Source: Alphaproteobacteria bacterium HGW-Alphaproteobacteria-18 (GTDB lineage: Bacteria; Pseudomonadota; Alphaproteobacteria; Caulobacterales; Hyphomonadaceae). Taken from it: 64,000 nucleotides of DNA. A program made the position numbers and the translations under genes. The stretch's first letter is position 1. Each line of letters starts with the position of its first letter. The notes beneath the pieces were generated by a model, which searched no databases, was not told the origin of the DNA, and saw only the letters and a program-made list of their open reading frames with translations. Location: assembly GCA_002841155.1 (NCBI GenBank), contig PHEH01000002.1, forward strand, positions 248,001 through 312,000. The letters are read 5' to 3'. Shown piece by piece: positions 15,301 through 24,916 of this stretch.

Positions 15301-17057
15301 CAGTTGCCCTCCCCTTCGAGAGATTCAAGCGCCATCCGTGTCGACATCAACCGCTCTGAAATACTCGTGACGTTGACCGGAGGTGGCTCTGCAACGCCCC
15401 CGGCCGCGGCCCGCCTCAGGGACAGAACGCGCTCAACCCGTGCTTTTTGTTCTATATCGGCAATCTTGCCGGCTGCCTGATAGATATTTTCCGGAACGAT
15501 CCAGCGCTTGTCCGCAGCGTCCTGTTCGATCAGGACAAGGACTGTCTTGTCATCGAGCGCGAGGCGGGAAGAAAATCTCTGAAGCTGCGAGGCATCATTG
15601 GCATTGATGGCGCTAAGCGCCGCGACCAGGCTGATATGCGCATTGCCTGGATTGGTTTCAGCCAGATCGAAAACCGCCGGATAATCGTTGAGGCGATATG
15701 CAAGTGTTGCGCGCTGCTCGGCGACCGTTTCACCCGGCTGGGTCTTGCGTGAAAGCTGGTCTGCCAGCGAGGCGAACCCCAGCCGCACGGCCTTGAGGGT
15801 GGCTTCTTCATAGAGCGCAGTGCGCTGCTCATGATGTTCGAGCAACCCAGCCTCGATCGACAAGGCCTCGATCGCTGCCAGGTTATGGAGCGGGTCGGCA
15901 CTTGTCAGATCGCGTTGCAGCCCTTTCACGAAATGATTCCGGATCTCGCTCTGAACCGTCTCGCTCTGCATGTTCTCGCGAGCCGCCATGTCGATCATCG
16001 TCAGGTAGCGGGACTCCGCGCTAAGTTCATCGAGTACAAATTTCATGCTGGCGCGGATATCTTCGTCCCGCTGCGACTGCTCTATCTTGAGCAACATACC
16101 ATCCAGAAGCAGGGATTTGAGCGGCGCATCAATTACACGGTGGTGTCGGATCAGGGCAAAGAGTGCTTCTTCCTGGAATCTGCCCGACAGAAGGAAGGTC
16201 CGGATACGGATTTCGGCTTCCGTGCTCCCCTGCCCCAGCTCAAGAATCGCATTGGCAAATTGCAGCTGCGCTGAGTCCTGGAGCTGCGCCTTGGAAAAGG
16301 AGGCGAGCATTTTCTGGGATAAGAAGCGGCCATCGGTACGATCCAGAGCCGGTATGGTAATCGCCGTCACGCTCGTACGCAGTTGCAGGGGCAAGTTACG
16401 GAATTCATTGAAGCCTTTGTCCAGATGCGTGGCCCCTGCGCCTTGCCCGTCTACAAGCAGGGCCACACCCAGCCAGAAGCCTGCCCGATCATGGCAGTGC
16501 GCAAGCTCCTGAAAATACGCAATACTCGGGCGAACTCGCCCATCCAGCAATAGCGCAATCTGGCGCAATGCATGCTCATCTGGATTATCCGGATTGCGGA
16601 GGTTCATGATCGCCTCTGACCCGAGGTCGAGCGCGATGTAGGCCTTCGCAAGACGGGGATCATCCGTGGGCGACACACCGTCAGCGAGCACGCGGGTCCG
16701 ATAGTTCAGAATGTCGGAATAGCTCGCCATGGTCTCGAAATCAGAGAAGTCGAGCGGATAAGACGCGCTGCAATCCATCGCGCCGGCAGCCCCCCAGACA
16801 TCCGAAAGTGCAGAAACGCGCTCAGTTTCCAGGCGCGCGGTTTCTCTTTCAATATTCTGCCCGGCAATCTCGACCGGTCCTGAGCCAGAGGGCGCCAAAA
16901 GGCCCTCATCGATTGCATCCCTGACAAACTGATTGAGCTCTGTCGCCAGCTCCTGTTTTCGCGCGTCTGGCCCCGCCGCACTTTCCGCCGGTTTGGCAGC
17001 AAGAACGGGCGGAGCCAGTAAGACACCGCAAAAGAGAAGCCAGAGGTATCGCCTCAT
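15300..17057 (-). CDS. Secreted alpha-helical motility protein, possible MotC-like
   Basis: A 585-residue protein with a signal peptide (cleavage predicted near APPVLA, residue 20) and an almost wholly helical body with a repeated helix-hairpin rhythm like TPR/solenoid proteins; I see no enzyme motif. It is coupled on both sides: 4-nt overlap with motA upstream and 1-nt overlap with flgF downstream. Position next to motA, periplasmic targeting, and a MotE-like gene at 30486 together suggest a counterpart of rhizobial MotC, which binds MotB and is escorted by MotE. Sequence resemblance to MotC is not something I can confirm; it is longer than the rhizobial protein (about 430). Confidence 0.55.
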   Translation of the reverse strand: MRRYLWLLFCGVLLAPPVLAAKPAESAAGPDARKQELATELNQFVRDAIDEGLLAPSGSGPVEIAGQNIERETARLETERVSALSDVWGAAGAMDCSASYPLDFSDFETMASYSDILNYRTRVLADGVSPTDDPRLAKAYIALDLGSEAIMNLRNPDNPDEHALRQIALLLDGRVRPSIAYFQELAHCHDRAGFWLGVALLVDGQGAGATHLDKGFNEFRNLPLQLRTSVTAITIPALDRTDGRFLSQKMLASFSKAQLQDSAQLQFANAILELGQGSTEAEIRIRTFLLSGRFQEEALFALIRHHRVIDAPLKSLLLDGMLLKIEQSQRDEDIRASMKFVLDELSAESRYLTMIDMAARENMQSETVQSEIRNHFVKGLQRDLTSADPLHNLAAIEALSIEAGLLEHHEQRTALYEEATLKAVRLGFASLADQLSRKTQPGETVAEQRATLAYRLNDYPAVFDLAETNPGNAHISLVAALSAINANDASQLQRFSSRLALDDKTVLVLIEQDAADKRWIVPENIYQAAGKIADIEQKARVERVLSLRRAAAGGVAEPPPVNVTSISERLMSTRMALESLEGEGN

Positions 17058-17920
17058 GCTGCCTGCTTGAGCCCCCTCACTGCCTGCTCGACTTCATCAA
17101 AGGTCGGGCGAACCCGCGCCGGGGCCTGACGGCGGGCCACCTCAACACAGATATTGACCGGGTTCTTGTACAGGCTCGACACCAGCACCTGCCCGATCAT
17201 GGAATAGAAAAGGTGCTCTTCGGTGCGGATCGTTTTGACGCGCGCCGCAAACGGACCAACCATGCCATAGGCAAGAAACACGCCGAGGAATGTCCCCACA
17301 AGCGCGCCGCCGATCATACCGCCGAGAACTTCCGGTGGCTTGTCGATCGAGGCCATCGTCTTGATAACACCGAGAACAGCCGCCACGATCCCCAGCGCTG
17401 GCAGAGCGTCTGCCGTTTGCTGAAGCGCGTGCGAGCCATGCAGCTTTTCTTCCAGAAGGCTCTCAAGGTGTTTATCGAGCAGTTCTTCGACCTGATGAAC
17501 ATTGTCGAAGTTCATGATCATCGAACGGATCGTATCGCAGATCATCTCGATGGCTTCGTGATCCTTCAGGATGCGCGGGTACTTCTTGAAGATATCGGAT
17601 TCATTCGGCGCCTCAATGTGAGGTTCAATATCAACAGGGTTCTGTTTCAGGATATGCAGCAACTCGTGCATCAGCAGGAGGATGTCCTGATAGTCAGTCT
17701 TCTTCCATTTAGGGCCCTTGAAAGCGGCAGCAATGTCGCCGCCCGTGTGCTTGACCGTCGTGAAATCGTTCGAGGCCAGGAACGCGCCTGTCGCGGCCCC
17801 GCCAATCATCATCATCTCAAAAGGAAGCGAATGCAGGATAATACCTAACTTGCCTCCGGCGAGCATATAGCCGCCAAAGACCATCACCATGGTAATTCCC
17901 AGGCCGAGTATCGCGTTCAA
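17054..17920 (-). CDS. motA: Flagellar motor stator protein MotA
   Basis: A 288-residue stator protein of the long, proton-type MotA class. Four membrane helices are seen (about residues 1-25, 30-50, 170-195, 200-225). The large cytoplasmic loop carries charged residues for FliG contact, and the conserved GIVAAVLGVIKTM and LGGMIGGALVGTFLGVFL helices line the channel. It pairs with MotB (divergent at 19046). It overlaps the downstream 585-residue gene by 4 nt and follows the fliM-like gene. Confidence 0.97.
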   Translation of the reverse strand: MNAILGLGITMVMVFGGYMLAGGKLGIILHSLPFEMMMIGGAATGAFLASNDFTTVKHTGGDIAAAFKGPKWKKTDYQDILLLMHELLHILKQNPVDIEPHIEAPNESDIFKKYPRILKDHEAIEMICDTIRSMIMNFDNVHQVEELLDKHLESLLEEKLHGSHALQQTADALPALGIVAAVLGVIKTMASIDKPPEVLGGMIGGALVGTFLGVFLAYGMVGPFAARVKTIRTEEHLFYSMIGQVLVSSLYKNPVNICVEVARRQAPARVRPTFDEVEQAVRGLKQAA

Positions 17921-17991
17921 ATGCCTATCTCCGTGTACCTATAAACCGCGCCACTCTTTGAGAGCGGTGGCTGCGGGGTGACCTTTCCTTG

Positions 17992-18882
17992 CTACATCTT
18001 CGCGACTTCCTGCGTGAAGGGTTCGAGTACCGGCTGTTTGAGCTTCAGCGCGCGTTGACGCTTCCACACACCCATTTCACAGTGCCCAATTTCAATCTGT
18101 CCATTGACGGTCTCGGCATTCAAACGGACCGATCCGGGATCGGTGTCTGGCAGCGGAATGAGATCGCCCACTTTCAAGCGCGAACATTCGCCGATTGTCA
18201 TTGATATTTTGTCAAGAACTGCTTCAACTCTGATTGAAGATCCCATGACACTGTCGCGCAGTAGCTTTGAAGTTGCCGGACGTTTCTGTTCCGCGGCGCG
18301 CCGTTCAGACTCATGTGCACAGCCCATGAGATAATCGAGGTCAAACACCAGCCAGATCTGCGATTGCAGCGCCTCTGGCATGACCGAATAGGAAATGACC
18401 AGATAGCGGCTGTCGGCGTCGAAACTACTGGCAGCCTGCACCGGCTCTGAGAGCGGGGAGGAAATGGTTGCCGCCTGATGACCTTCCAGCGAAGCTGCCA
18501 TGCTGCGCCAGAGTGACACGGCAGGCGCTTCAAACATGAGTTTAAGGAACAGCGCAGATGCTTCCTTGGCGCTCTCAAAATCCTGGCTGAGGCGTTTGGC
18601 TACGATCCGGGCAGCCCCTGCCCCATCTGTCGCAATGGCGCACAGGCCGGGAGAAACTCTCGAACTGAAGAAAAATGTCGTTCGTCGCTCAAGTGCTTCC
18701 AGCGCGGCAGTGCCTGTGTAGACCCGGCGCATTTCGGGCTCCTGTGGCACGCCGCCATCAAGTGACTCGCCGGCCCAGACCGATGCGGAGTGATGAACCG
18801 CGCCCCAGAAATCATGGTAACGCAGGATGGTCGGCGGTAATCCCGACCCTGCCCCCATCATTTTCCTGAGTACCGACGACAT
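17992..18882 (-). CDS. fliM: Divergent FliM-type motor switch protein
   Basis: A 296-residue protein. The C-terminal 75 residues form a SpoA (FliM/FliN) domain: SSIRVEAVLDKISMTIGECS, LKVGDLIPLP, VNGQIEIGHCEMGVWKRQ. The middle resembles the CheC-like FliM domain. The N-terminus lacks the LSQDEIDALL-type CheY-binding motif of canonical FliM. Adjacency to motA mirrors rhizobial motA-fliM, and a separate FliN is at 26812. No other FliM is in the window, so this is probably the C-ring FliM. Start 18882 is chosen from a GGGTGG ribosome site; the upstream ORF extension overlaps motB. Confidence 0.75.
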   Translation of the reverse strand: MSSVLRKMMGAGSGLPPTILRYHDFWGAVHHSASVWAGESLDGGVPQEPEMRRVYTGTAALEALERRTTFFFSSRVSPGLCAIATDGAGAARIVAKRLSQDFESAKEASALFLKLMFEAPAVSLWRSMAASLEGHQAATISSPLSEPVQAASSFDADSRYLVISYSVMPEALQSQIWLVFDLDYLMGCAHESERRAAEQKRPATSKLLRDSVMGSSIRVEAVLDKISMTIGECSRLKVGDLIPLPDTDPGSVRLNAETVNGQIEIGHCEMGVWKRQRALKLKQPVLEPFTQEVAKM

Positions 18883-18897
18883 ACTCCACCCTTCCAG

Positions 18898-18914
18898 GGT
18901 TAATAAAACTCCAA
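18898..18914 (-). promoter_or_regulatory. CtrA-like box upstream of fliM-motA operon
   Basis: On the minus strand TTGG-N7-TTAACC spans 18914-18898, immediately before the fliM-like start at 18882, in the divergent region with motB. It fits TTNN-N7-TTAAC. Because it is so close to the ATG the transcript leader would be short. Confidence 0.4.
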
Positions 18915-19045
18915 CGACTCTTAGTGCTACCCAATTGGTTGAAGAATGGTTATCAGATTGGGTCGATCCTTCCCCCCCTCCTACGCTCTTAATTGAGCAT
19001 GCGATGGTAAAAGCACCCCAGCAGAAGCAAAAACTGGTGGTTGAA

Positions 19046-19909
19046 ATGGCTACGGACTCCTCAGTACAGGGACCGACCATTATTAAGCGTAAGAAGGTCT
19101 ACAAGGGCGGCGGCCATCATGGCGGCGCCTGGAAGGTCGCTTATGCTGACTTTGTGACCGCCATGATGGCGTTCTTTCTTCTTATGTGGCTGCTCAACGC
19201 AACCACTGAGGAGCAGCGCAAGGGTATTGCCGATTATTTCAACCCGACAATCCCGATCAGCCGGATTTCTGGCGGTGGATCGGACGGCCTCAACGGCTCA
19301 TCCATCTTCTCCGAAGAGACATATGCCAAGATGGGTACCGGCGCGAACCGCAAGGAAACCGTCGAGAACCCAGCCTATGGGGACGGCAAGTCCAAGGAAG
19401 CCCAGGACCAGACAGACGATACTCATACCTTGGCCAGGCGCGCCGAGGAAAGGGAGATCGCCAACGAGCTACAGGGATTGAAAGAAGCTCTCAGCAAGGA
19501 AAGCCGCCAGCTTTCCGAGCATCTCATGATCAAGATGTCTCCTGAAGGCATCGTACTTGAGATTACCGACTCCGAGAGCACGCCCCTCTTCCCGCTTGGC
19601 CGCAGCGAGGCATCTGACACGATGGTGCAACTGATCGCCGTGGTCGCCGAAGCGTTTGCCGAGTTCGATAATGATATAAAGATAGTCGGCCATACCGACA
19701 GCCACCGCTTTCGAAACGGCGCGCTCTATGACAACTGGAACCTGTCGGCGGACCGTGCCAATACAGCCCGGCGCCTCCTGTCTGACGCGGGCGTCCCGGG
19801 GCAGCGGATTCGCGAGGTGTCCGGCAAGGCCGATACTGACCCCCTGGTTAGGGACGACCCGCAAGCGGCTCAGAACCGCCGGATATCCATCACCATACTG
19901 ACAGACTGA
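19046..19909 (+). CDS. motB: Flagellar motor stator protein MotB
   Basis: A 287-residue stator subunit. The single N-terminal helix carries the proton-binding aspartate in AYADFVTAMMAFFLLMWLLN (Asp35). A plug and linker region follows, then a C-terminal OmpA-like peptidoglycan-binding domain with VGHTDSHRFRN and NWNLSADRANTARRLL. ATG 19046 is chosen by comparison with Caulobacter MotB and a GGTGG site 5 nt upstream; 19004 is an alternative. Unusually motA and motB are not co-oriented: motA is transcribed leftward from 17920. Confidence 0.95.
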   Translation: MATDSSVQGPTIIKRKKVYKGGGHHGGAWKVAYADFVTAMMAFFLLMWLLNATTEEQRKGIADYFNPTIPISRISGGGSDGLNGSSIFSEETYAKMGTGANRKETVENPAYGDGKSKEAQDQTDDTHTLARRAEEREIANELQGLKEALSKESRQLSEHLMIKMSPEGIVLEITDSESTPLFPLGRSEASDTMVQLIAVVAEAFAEFDNDIKIVGHTDSHRFRNGALYDNWNLSADRANTARRLLSDAGVPGQRIREVSGKADTDPLVRDDPQAAQNRRISITILTD

Positions 19910-20023
19910 GCACCCCCGGCGATTTGTTTCCTGATAGTTAAGAAATTAGGCTAACAGGAGTTATCAGCTTATTTACGAGTTGCCTTCAATTTGCGTCATT
20001 ATCTGACGCAGGAGCAACCAGAT

Positions 20024-21328
20024 ATGAGCATCTCATCCTCCCTGAACGCGGGGGTTATGGGGCTGAGTGTCAACGGCACACGCCTCGCCACCATTTCCGA
20101 CAACATCGCCAACTCTGGTACCTACGGCTACAAACGCAGCGCCGTGGACTTTTCCAGCATGGTGCTACAGCAGAAAACTTCTGCCTATGCGGCTGGCGGC
20201 GTGCGTGTTGATACGTACAAGGATATTGCCGCGACAGGATCTCTGATCCGGACTGGCAGCGCCACTGATATCGCGATATCCGGACGCGGCCTACTCCCCG
20301 TGACCGATCTTGGCGGCATCTCCACACTGTCCTCGAACCGCAATATGATGCTCACTCCAACGGGTTCGTTCTTTGCGGACGAGAACGGTTATCTGCGCAC
20401 ACAGAGCGGCCTCTTCCTCCTTGGCTGGCCCGCCGACTCTGCTGGAGAAGTTGGCAATGTAAGCCGCAACAGCGGCGCAAATCTTGTGCCGGTCAACATT
20501 TCGACATCGCAGTTCAATGCGACCCCGACCACAAGTATAGAGCTCGGCATCAATATTCCGGCTGATGCCACGACCGCAGGCGCGCCGGGTGATCCCTTCA
20601 TGCTCCCGGTCGAATATTTCGATAACCTCGGCCGCGCCCAGACCGTCAGCTTCCAGTTCACCCCCACTGTTCCCGCTTCTGGCTCGAGCAATGAGTGGAG
20701 TGTCCAGATCTTCGACAGCGCCGGCAACCCGCTGGCATCAGTTGGCGATCTTGAGATCGCCTTCAACGATACCCCAACAGCCGGCGGCCGGATTGCCGCA
20801 GCAACCGCCTCAAATGGTGCCACGTACGATCCGGCGACTGGGCGTGTCTCGATCACCCTAGATCACGGCCCTGTCGAGGTCTTCATTGGCCGTCCGAATG
20901 ACAGCGCCGGCATCACTCAGCTGGCCGCCTCTTTTGCGCCGACTGCGGTCACAAAGAACGGTTCGCCCATCGGGGACCTTCAATCGATCGAAATCGACGA
21001 AAAAGGCTTCCTCCAGGCGATCTATGACAAGGGCTTCCGCCGGACACTGTATCAGATCCCGGTTGGCGATGTTCCGAACATGAACGGTCTGAGGGCGCTT
21101 GATTCCCAAGCCTACTCGGTCTCCAATTCGAGCGGGAATCTCTATCTGTGGGATGCCGGCAGCGGGCCTGTGGGCGGTATATCCGGCTACTCGCTGATGG
21201 AGTCCACGACAGATATCGCAGCTGAACTTACCGATCTGATCGAAACCCAGCGCGCTTACTCATCGAACGCCAAGATCGTTCAGACGGTCGATGAGATGCT
21301 CCAGGAAACCACGAACCTGAAACGCTGA
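20024..21328 (+). CDS. flgE: Flagellar hook protein FlgE
   Basis: A 434-residue hook subunit. It has the axial motif TISDNIANSGTYGYKRS at about residues 22-38, a conserved DIAISGRGLLPVTD strand, a central variable region and the C-terminal ELTDLIETQRAYSSNAKIVQ helix. Start 20024 is set by a GGAG site 11 nt upstream. It begins the rightward flgE-flgK-flgL-flgI run. The 114-bp upstream region shows TTAA elements but no clean CtrA box or sigma-54 element that I could identify. Confidence 0.95.
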   Translation: MSISSSLNAGVMGLSVNGTRLATISDNIANSGTYGYKRSAVDFSSMVLQQKTSAYAAGGVRVDTYKDIAATGSLIRTGSATDIAISGRGLLPVTDLGGISTLSSNRNMMLTPTGSFFADENGYLRTQSGLFLLGWPADSAGEVGNVSRNSGANLVPVNISTSQFNATPTTSIELGINIPADATTAGAPGDPFMLPVEYFDNLGRAQTVSFQFTPTVPASGSSNEWSVQIFDSAGNPLASVGDLEIAFNDTPTAGGRIAAATASNGATYDPATGRVSITLDHGPVEVFIGRPNDSAGITQLAASFAPTAVTKNGSPIGDLQSIEIDEKGFLQAIYDKGFRRTLYQIPVGDVPNMNGLRALDSQAYSVSNSSGNLYLWDAGSGPVGGISGYSLMESTTDIAAELTDLIETQRAYSSNAKIVQTVDEMLQETTNLKR

Positions 21329-21354
21329 CGGTGACGACAGGGGGACCTGCCTAA

Positions 21355-22806
21355 GTGAGCATCTCAGCCGCCATCCTTGCTGCACGATCCGGCCTTCAGG
21401 TTACCAGCCAGAAGGCCGAAATCGTCGCCACCAACGTCGCAAATGCGAGCACGCCGGGCTATGTCCGGCGCTCGCTGGTGGTGGGCGAACTTGTCCAGGG
21501 CTCACAGACCTCCGGCGTAACGTCGCTCGGTGTCTCCCGCTCGGGCGACGATGCGATCAAGGCGCAGCGCCGGGAGCTGACCAGCGACGTTGCCCAAGCG
21601 ACGGTGCTTGCCTCGACATGGCAAGCAATCTCCACACGGGTCGGGAATACGTCTTCCGGCGGCGGACTGTTCCGAACCTTTTCCAATTTCGAATCGGCGC
21701 TCACCGCTTCGATTACATCGCCGGAATCCACCGCCAATACATCTGCCCTGCTCAACGCGGCAAAATCCGTCGCCAGCGAGCTCAACAGCCTTGCAAAATA
21801 CGGCGCGCAGGCCCGTGCCGAAGCCGATAGCGAGATTGCCGAAGGCGTTGACGCAGTAAATAACGCGCTCAAGCAGATCCAGGATCTGAACAAACGTATC
21901 GCCAGCATCGACCGCACATCCACGCAGGCAGCAACACTGATGGATGAGCGTCAGCGTGTTCTCGATACGATTGCCCAATATTTGCCCATTCAGACCGTAC
22001 AGCGTGACGCGGGCACAATCGACGTTCTCACCACGCAAGGCGTCTATCTGATCAATGGCAGCACCGCGCGCCAGATCCAGTTCACCCCCTCCTCCGCCTT
22101 CACTTCGGCCCAGACCCTAGCGAACGGCACCTTATCCGGAATATCAGTAGACGGTATAGACATAACACCGGGATCGACCTCCTTCGGCGCTGTCTCCGGC
22201 GGCGTCTTCGGCGCTCTGTTTACACTCCGCGATCAGGATCTGCCCGCCTTCCTGGACCAGTTGGACATGGTGGCGAATGACATCATCACCCGGCTGTCGG
22301 ATGACTCCATTGACCCGACCAAGCCTCCAGGCGAACAAGGCCTGTTTGTTGACCCTGATGCGGCCGGCACACTGGGTCTTGCGGCTCGCATCTCCCTCAA
22401 CGCGGCGATAGATCCCGCCCAGGGCGGTGAAGCCTGGCGCCTGCGTGATGGCATAGGCGCAACGCAGTCTGGCCCACCGGGCAACTCGTCGATCCTTTCA
22501 GCCATGTTTGATGCCTTCACCCAGGTGAAGTCCCTCAATTCGAACGGCATACAGGGGGCCTTCTCGGCCAGCGATCTTGCAGCCCAGCTCTCATCTGTTG
22601 TCGGCCAGAAGCGCATTTATCAGGATTCAGTGCTTGCCTCGACGCAAGCCCAGCATCTGACGCTGGTTGAAGCCGAACAGGCGCTGACCGGCGTGGATGT
22701 TGATCGGGAAATGGAATCCCTGCTGCTGATCGAGCAGGCCTATGCTGCCAATGCGCGGGTGATTCAGGTTGCCCGAGACATGATCAGCATTCTGATGGAG
22801 CTCTGA
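21355..22806 (+). CDS. flgK: Hook-filament junction protein FlgK (HAP1)
   Basis: The 483-residue protein begins with a GTG at 21355 preceded by a strong AGGGGGA-type site. It has the FlgK N-terminal motif VATNVANASTPGYVRRS and C-terminal VEAEQALTGVDVDREMESLL with YAANARVIQVARDMI, the FlgK-specific ending. FlgK forms the first zone of the hook-filament junction and is an FlgN client. It follows flgE by 26 bp and precedes flgL by 5 bp. Confidence 0.95.
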   Translation: MSISAAILAARSGLQVTSQKAEIVATNVANASTPGYVRRSLVVGELVQGSQTSGVTSLGVSRSGDDAIKAQRRELTSDVAQATVLASTWQAISTRVGNTSSGGGLFRTFSNFESALTASITSPESTANTSALLNAAKSVASELNSLAKYGAQARAEADSEIAEGVDAVNNALKQIQDLNKRIASIDRTSTQAATLMDERQRVLDTIAQYLPIQTVQRDAGTIDVLTTQGVYLINGSTARQIQFTPSSAFTSAQTLANGTLSGISVDGIDITPGSTSFGAVSGGVFGALFTLRDQDLPAFLDQLDMVANDIITRLSDDSIDPTKPPGEQGLFVDPDAAGTLGLAARISLNAAIDPAQGGEAWRLRDGIGATQSGPPGNSSILSAMFDAFTQVKSLNSNGIQGAFSASDLAAQLSSVVGQKRIYQDSVLASTQAQHLTLVEAEQALTGVDVDREMESLLLIEQAYAANARVIQVARDMISILMEL

Positions 22807-22811
22807 TCGTC

Positions 22812-23789
22812 ATGCGTATCATCCCCCCCAACAGCATCATTTCAGCCTCCTTCAGCCAGAACATCGCTGACATGAGAGCGCGCGCCACGATCGTGGCCCA
22901 GGAATCGGTGACCGGTCAGCATGCTGACCTGACAAAACATCTTGGCGGCCGGATCGGCGACGCCATGATCAGCGAGAAGGCACTTTCCGATATCGAACTT
23001 GAGCGCGGTCTGCTCGGCGTCCGCGAGGGGCGGCTTGACCTCACCCAGAAAAGTCTTGCTGCGGTGCAGACGCGTATCACGGGCCTGGAGGTCCAGATGC
23101 TGACCGTGCTCGGCACAGGCGACATCCCTGGAAAAGACCTGGTTTCGCGCGACGCAGCAGCGGCCCTCTCTGATATCTTTTCAACGCTCAACACACGTCA
23201 TGGCGACCGATTCCTGTTTTCAGGCGATGAAACAGCCACCCAGCCCTTCGCCAATACAGACCAACTGCTCGCGGATATCCGCCAGATTGCCAGCACAGCA
23301 ACCAGCGCGGCCGATTTCGAGACACAGTTGGATGATTACTTTCAATCCCCGACAGGGGGCTGGCTGACCTCAATTTACAGAGGCGCGTCCACCACCACCG
23401 ACCCAAACAGCGTAACGGCGGCCGACCCGGCAATCGTCGAGGTGATTTCCGGCCTTGCTGTCATGGCGATCAGCGGCACGCAGGACAATCTTCCCCTCTT
23501 GACCCAGAATCCGGAGATCGTGCGCGCAAGCGCAGAGCGCATCGGCAGCGGCACAAACGCGCTCATTAACCTGCGCGCAGATGTCGGCATCAGCCAGGAG
23601 CGCGTCGCCAAACAGAAAGAAGCCCTCGATACCGAGGAGACCATACTCAACAGCGTCTACAACAATATGGTCGGGCGTGATCAGTATGATGCCGCGTCCG
23701 AGCTGAAACAACTCGAGGCAAGTCTGGAGGCAGCCTATCTGCTGACCTCCCGCCTGTCGAACCTTAGCCTCCTGAATTTTCTGAGGTAA
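22812..23789 (+). CDS. flgL: Hook-filament junction protein FlgL (HAP3)
   Basis: A 325-residue protein with flagellin-like ends. The N-terminal helix is ARATIVAQESVTGQHADL and the C-terminal helical part contains ELKQLEASLEAAYLLTSRLS, ending NLSLLNFLR. It is homologous to flagellin but lacks the flagellin variable domain, and it follows flgK by 5 bp, which identifies it as FlgL. It joins the hook-FlgK zone to the filament. Confidence 0.93.
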   Translation: MRIIPPNSIISASFSQNIADMRARATIVAQESVTGQHADLTKHLGGRIGDAMISEKALSDIELERGLLGVREGRLDLTQKSLAAVQTRITGLEVQMLTVLGTGDIPGKDLVSRDAAAALSDIFSTLNTRHGDRFLFSGDETATQPFANTDQLLADIRQIASTATSAADFETQLDDYFQSPTGGWLTSIYRGASTTTDPNSVTAADPAIVEVISGLAVMAISGTQDNLPLLTQNPEIVRASAERIGSGTNALINLRADVGISQERVAKQKEALDTEETILNSVYNNMVGRDQYDAASELKQLEASLEAAYLLTSRLSNLSLLNFLR

Positions 23790-23793
23790 CCCG

Positions 23794-24897
23794 ATGAAAT
23801 GGTCCGTCTGGCTGTTTGCCGCCTTCACTCTAACAGTTCTTGCCCTCCCTGCCGATGCGCAGGCACGTATTCGGGATGTGGTCGATGTCCAGGGTGTCCG
23901 GGAGAACGACCTTGTCGGCTACGGCATTGTCGTCGGCCTCAATGGCACTGGCGATACGGTCCGGAACTCACCGTTTACGGAAGATTCCCTCACCCACATG
24001 CTCGAACGTCTCGGTGTCAATGTGCAGGGGGAACAGATAAAGCCAAAAAACGTCGCGGCCGTTCTGGTCACCGCCTCCCTGCCGCCCTTCGCCCGCAACG
24101 GGTCCAGCATCGACGTCAATATTGCCTCGATTGGTGATGCAACGAGCCTGCAAGGCGGCACACTGATCCTTACCCCGCTCAGGGCCGGGGACAATGAGAT
24201 CTATGCTGTCGCGCAAGGCACCATCATCGTCAGCGGCATTGATGTAAGGGCGCAGGGCGCGCGCGAAACGCGCGGCTCGCCCACCACAGGCTCCGTCCCG
24301 AACGGCGCCAAGATCGAGCGGGAGGTCAATTATGACTTCAATCGCAATCCACTGATCTCGCTCGCCCTGCGCTCACCGGATTTCACGACAGCCGCCCGCA
24401 TCGAAGACACGATCAACGCTGCGCTTGGCGCCCCGCTTGCCTCCATGCGCGATCCCGGCACAATCGAACTTGACCTGCGCGGCATTTCTGAATCCCCCTC
24501 GCGCCTTCTGGCAAGCATCGAAAACCTTCAAATCCAGGTCGCCACCCCTGCGCGCATCGTCATCGATGAAAAATCCGGGACCATCGTTCTGGGAGAGGAT
24601 GTGACCATCTCCCGTGTGGCCATTGCCCAGGGCAATATCGCCATCAAGGTACGCGAGACGCCGGTTGCCTCGCAGCCGAATCCGTTCGCCCGCGGAGAAT
24701 CCATCGTCCTGCCGCGCTCGGAGATCACGATCACCCAGACCGGCAGCAACAATATCGCCGTGCTTGAGCCCAATGTGACACTGTCCCAGCTCATCTCAGG
24801 TCTCAACGCCCTTGGTGTTTCACCCCAGGAGATGGCTGATATCATCCGCTCGATGAAGGCCGCCGGCGCGATCCATGCAGACCTGGTAATCCGTTAG
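23794..24897 (+). CDS. flgI: Flagellar P-ring protein FlgI
   Basis: The 367-residue secreted protein has a signal peptide (about residues 1-24, ending ADAQA) and the highly conserved FlgI body: VRENDLVGYGIVVGLNGTGD near residue 36, PKNVAAVLVTASLPPFARNG near residue 84 and a C-terminal LVSQLISGLNALGVSPQEMA-type ending. It polymerises around the rod at the peptidoglycan layer with help from FlgA. It is last in the hook operon and is followed by a strong terminator. Confidence 0.97.
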   Translation: MKWSVWLFAAFTLTVLALPADAQARIRDVVDVQGVRENDLVGYGIVVGLNGTGDTVRNSPFTEDSLTHMLERLGVNVQGEQIKPKNVAAVLVTASLPPFARNGSSIDVNIASIGDATSLQGGTLILTPLRAGDNEIYAVAQGTIIVSGIDVRAQGARETRGSPTTGSVPNGAKIEREVNYDFNRNPLISLALRSPDFTTAARIEDTINAALGAPLASMRDPGTIELDLRGISESPSRLLASIENLQIQVATPARIVIDEKSGTIVLGEDVTISRVAIAQGNIAIKVRETPVASQPNPFARGESIVLPRSEITITQTGSNNIAVLEPNVTLSQLISGLNALGVSPQEMADIIRSMKAAGAIHADLVIR

Positions 24898-24916
24898 ACT
24901 AGACGGGAAAAACAGG

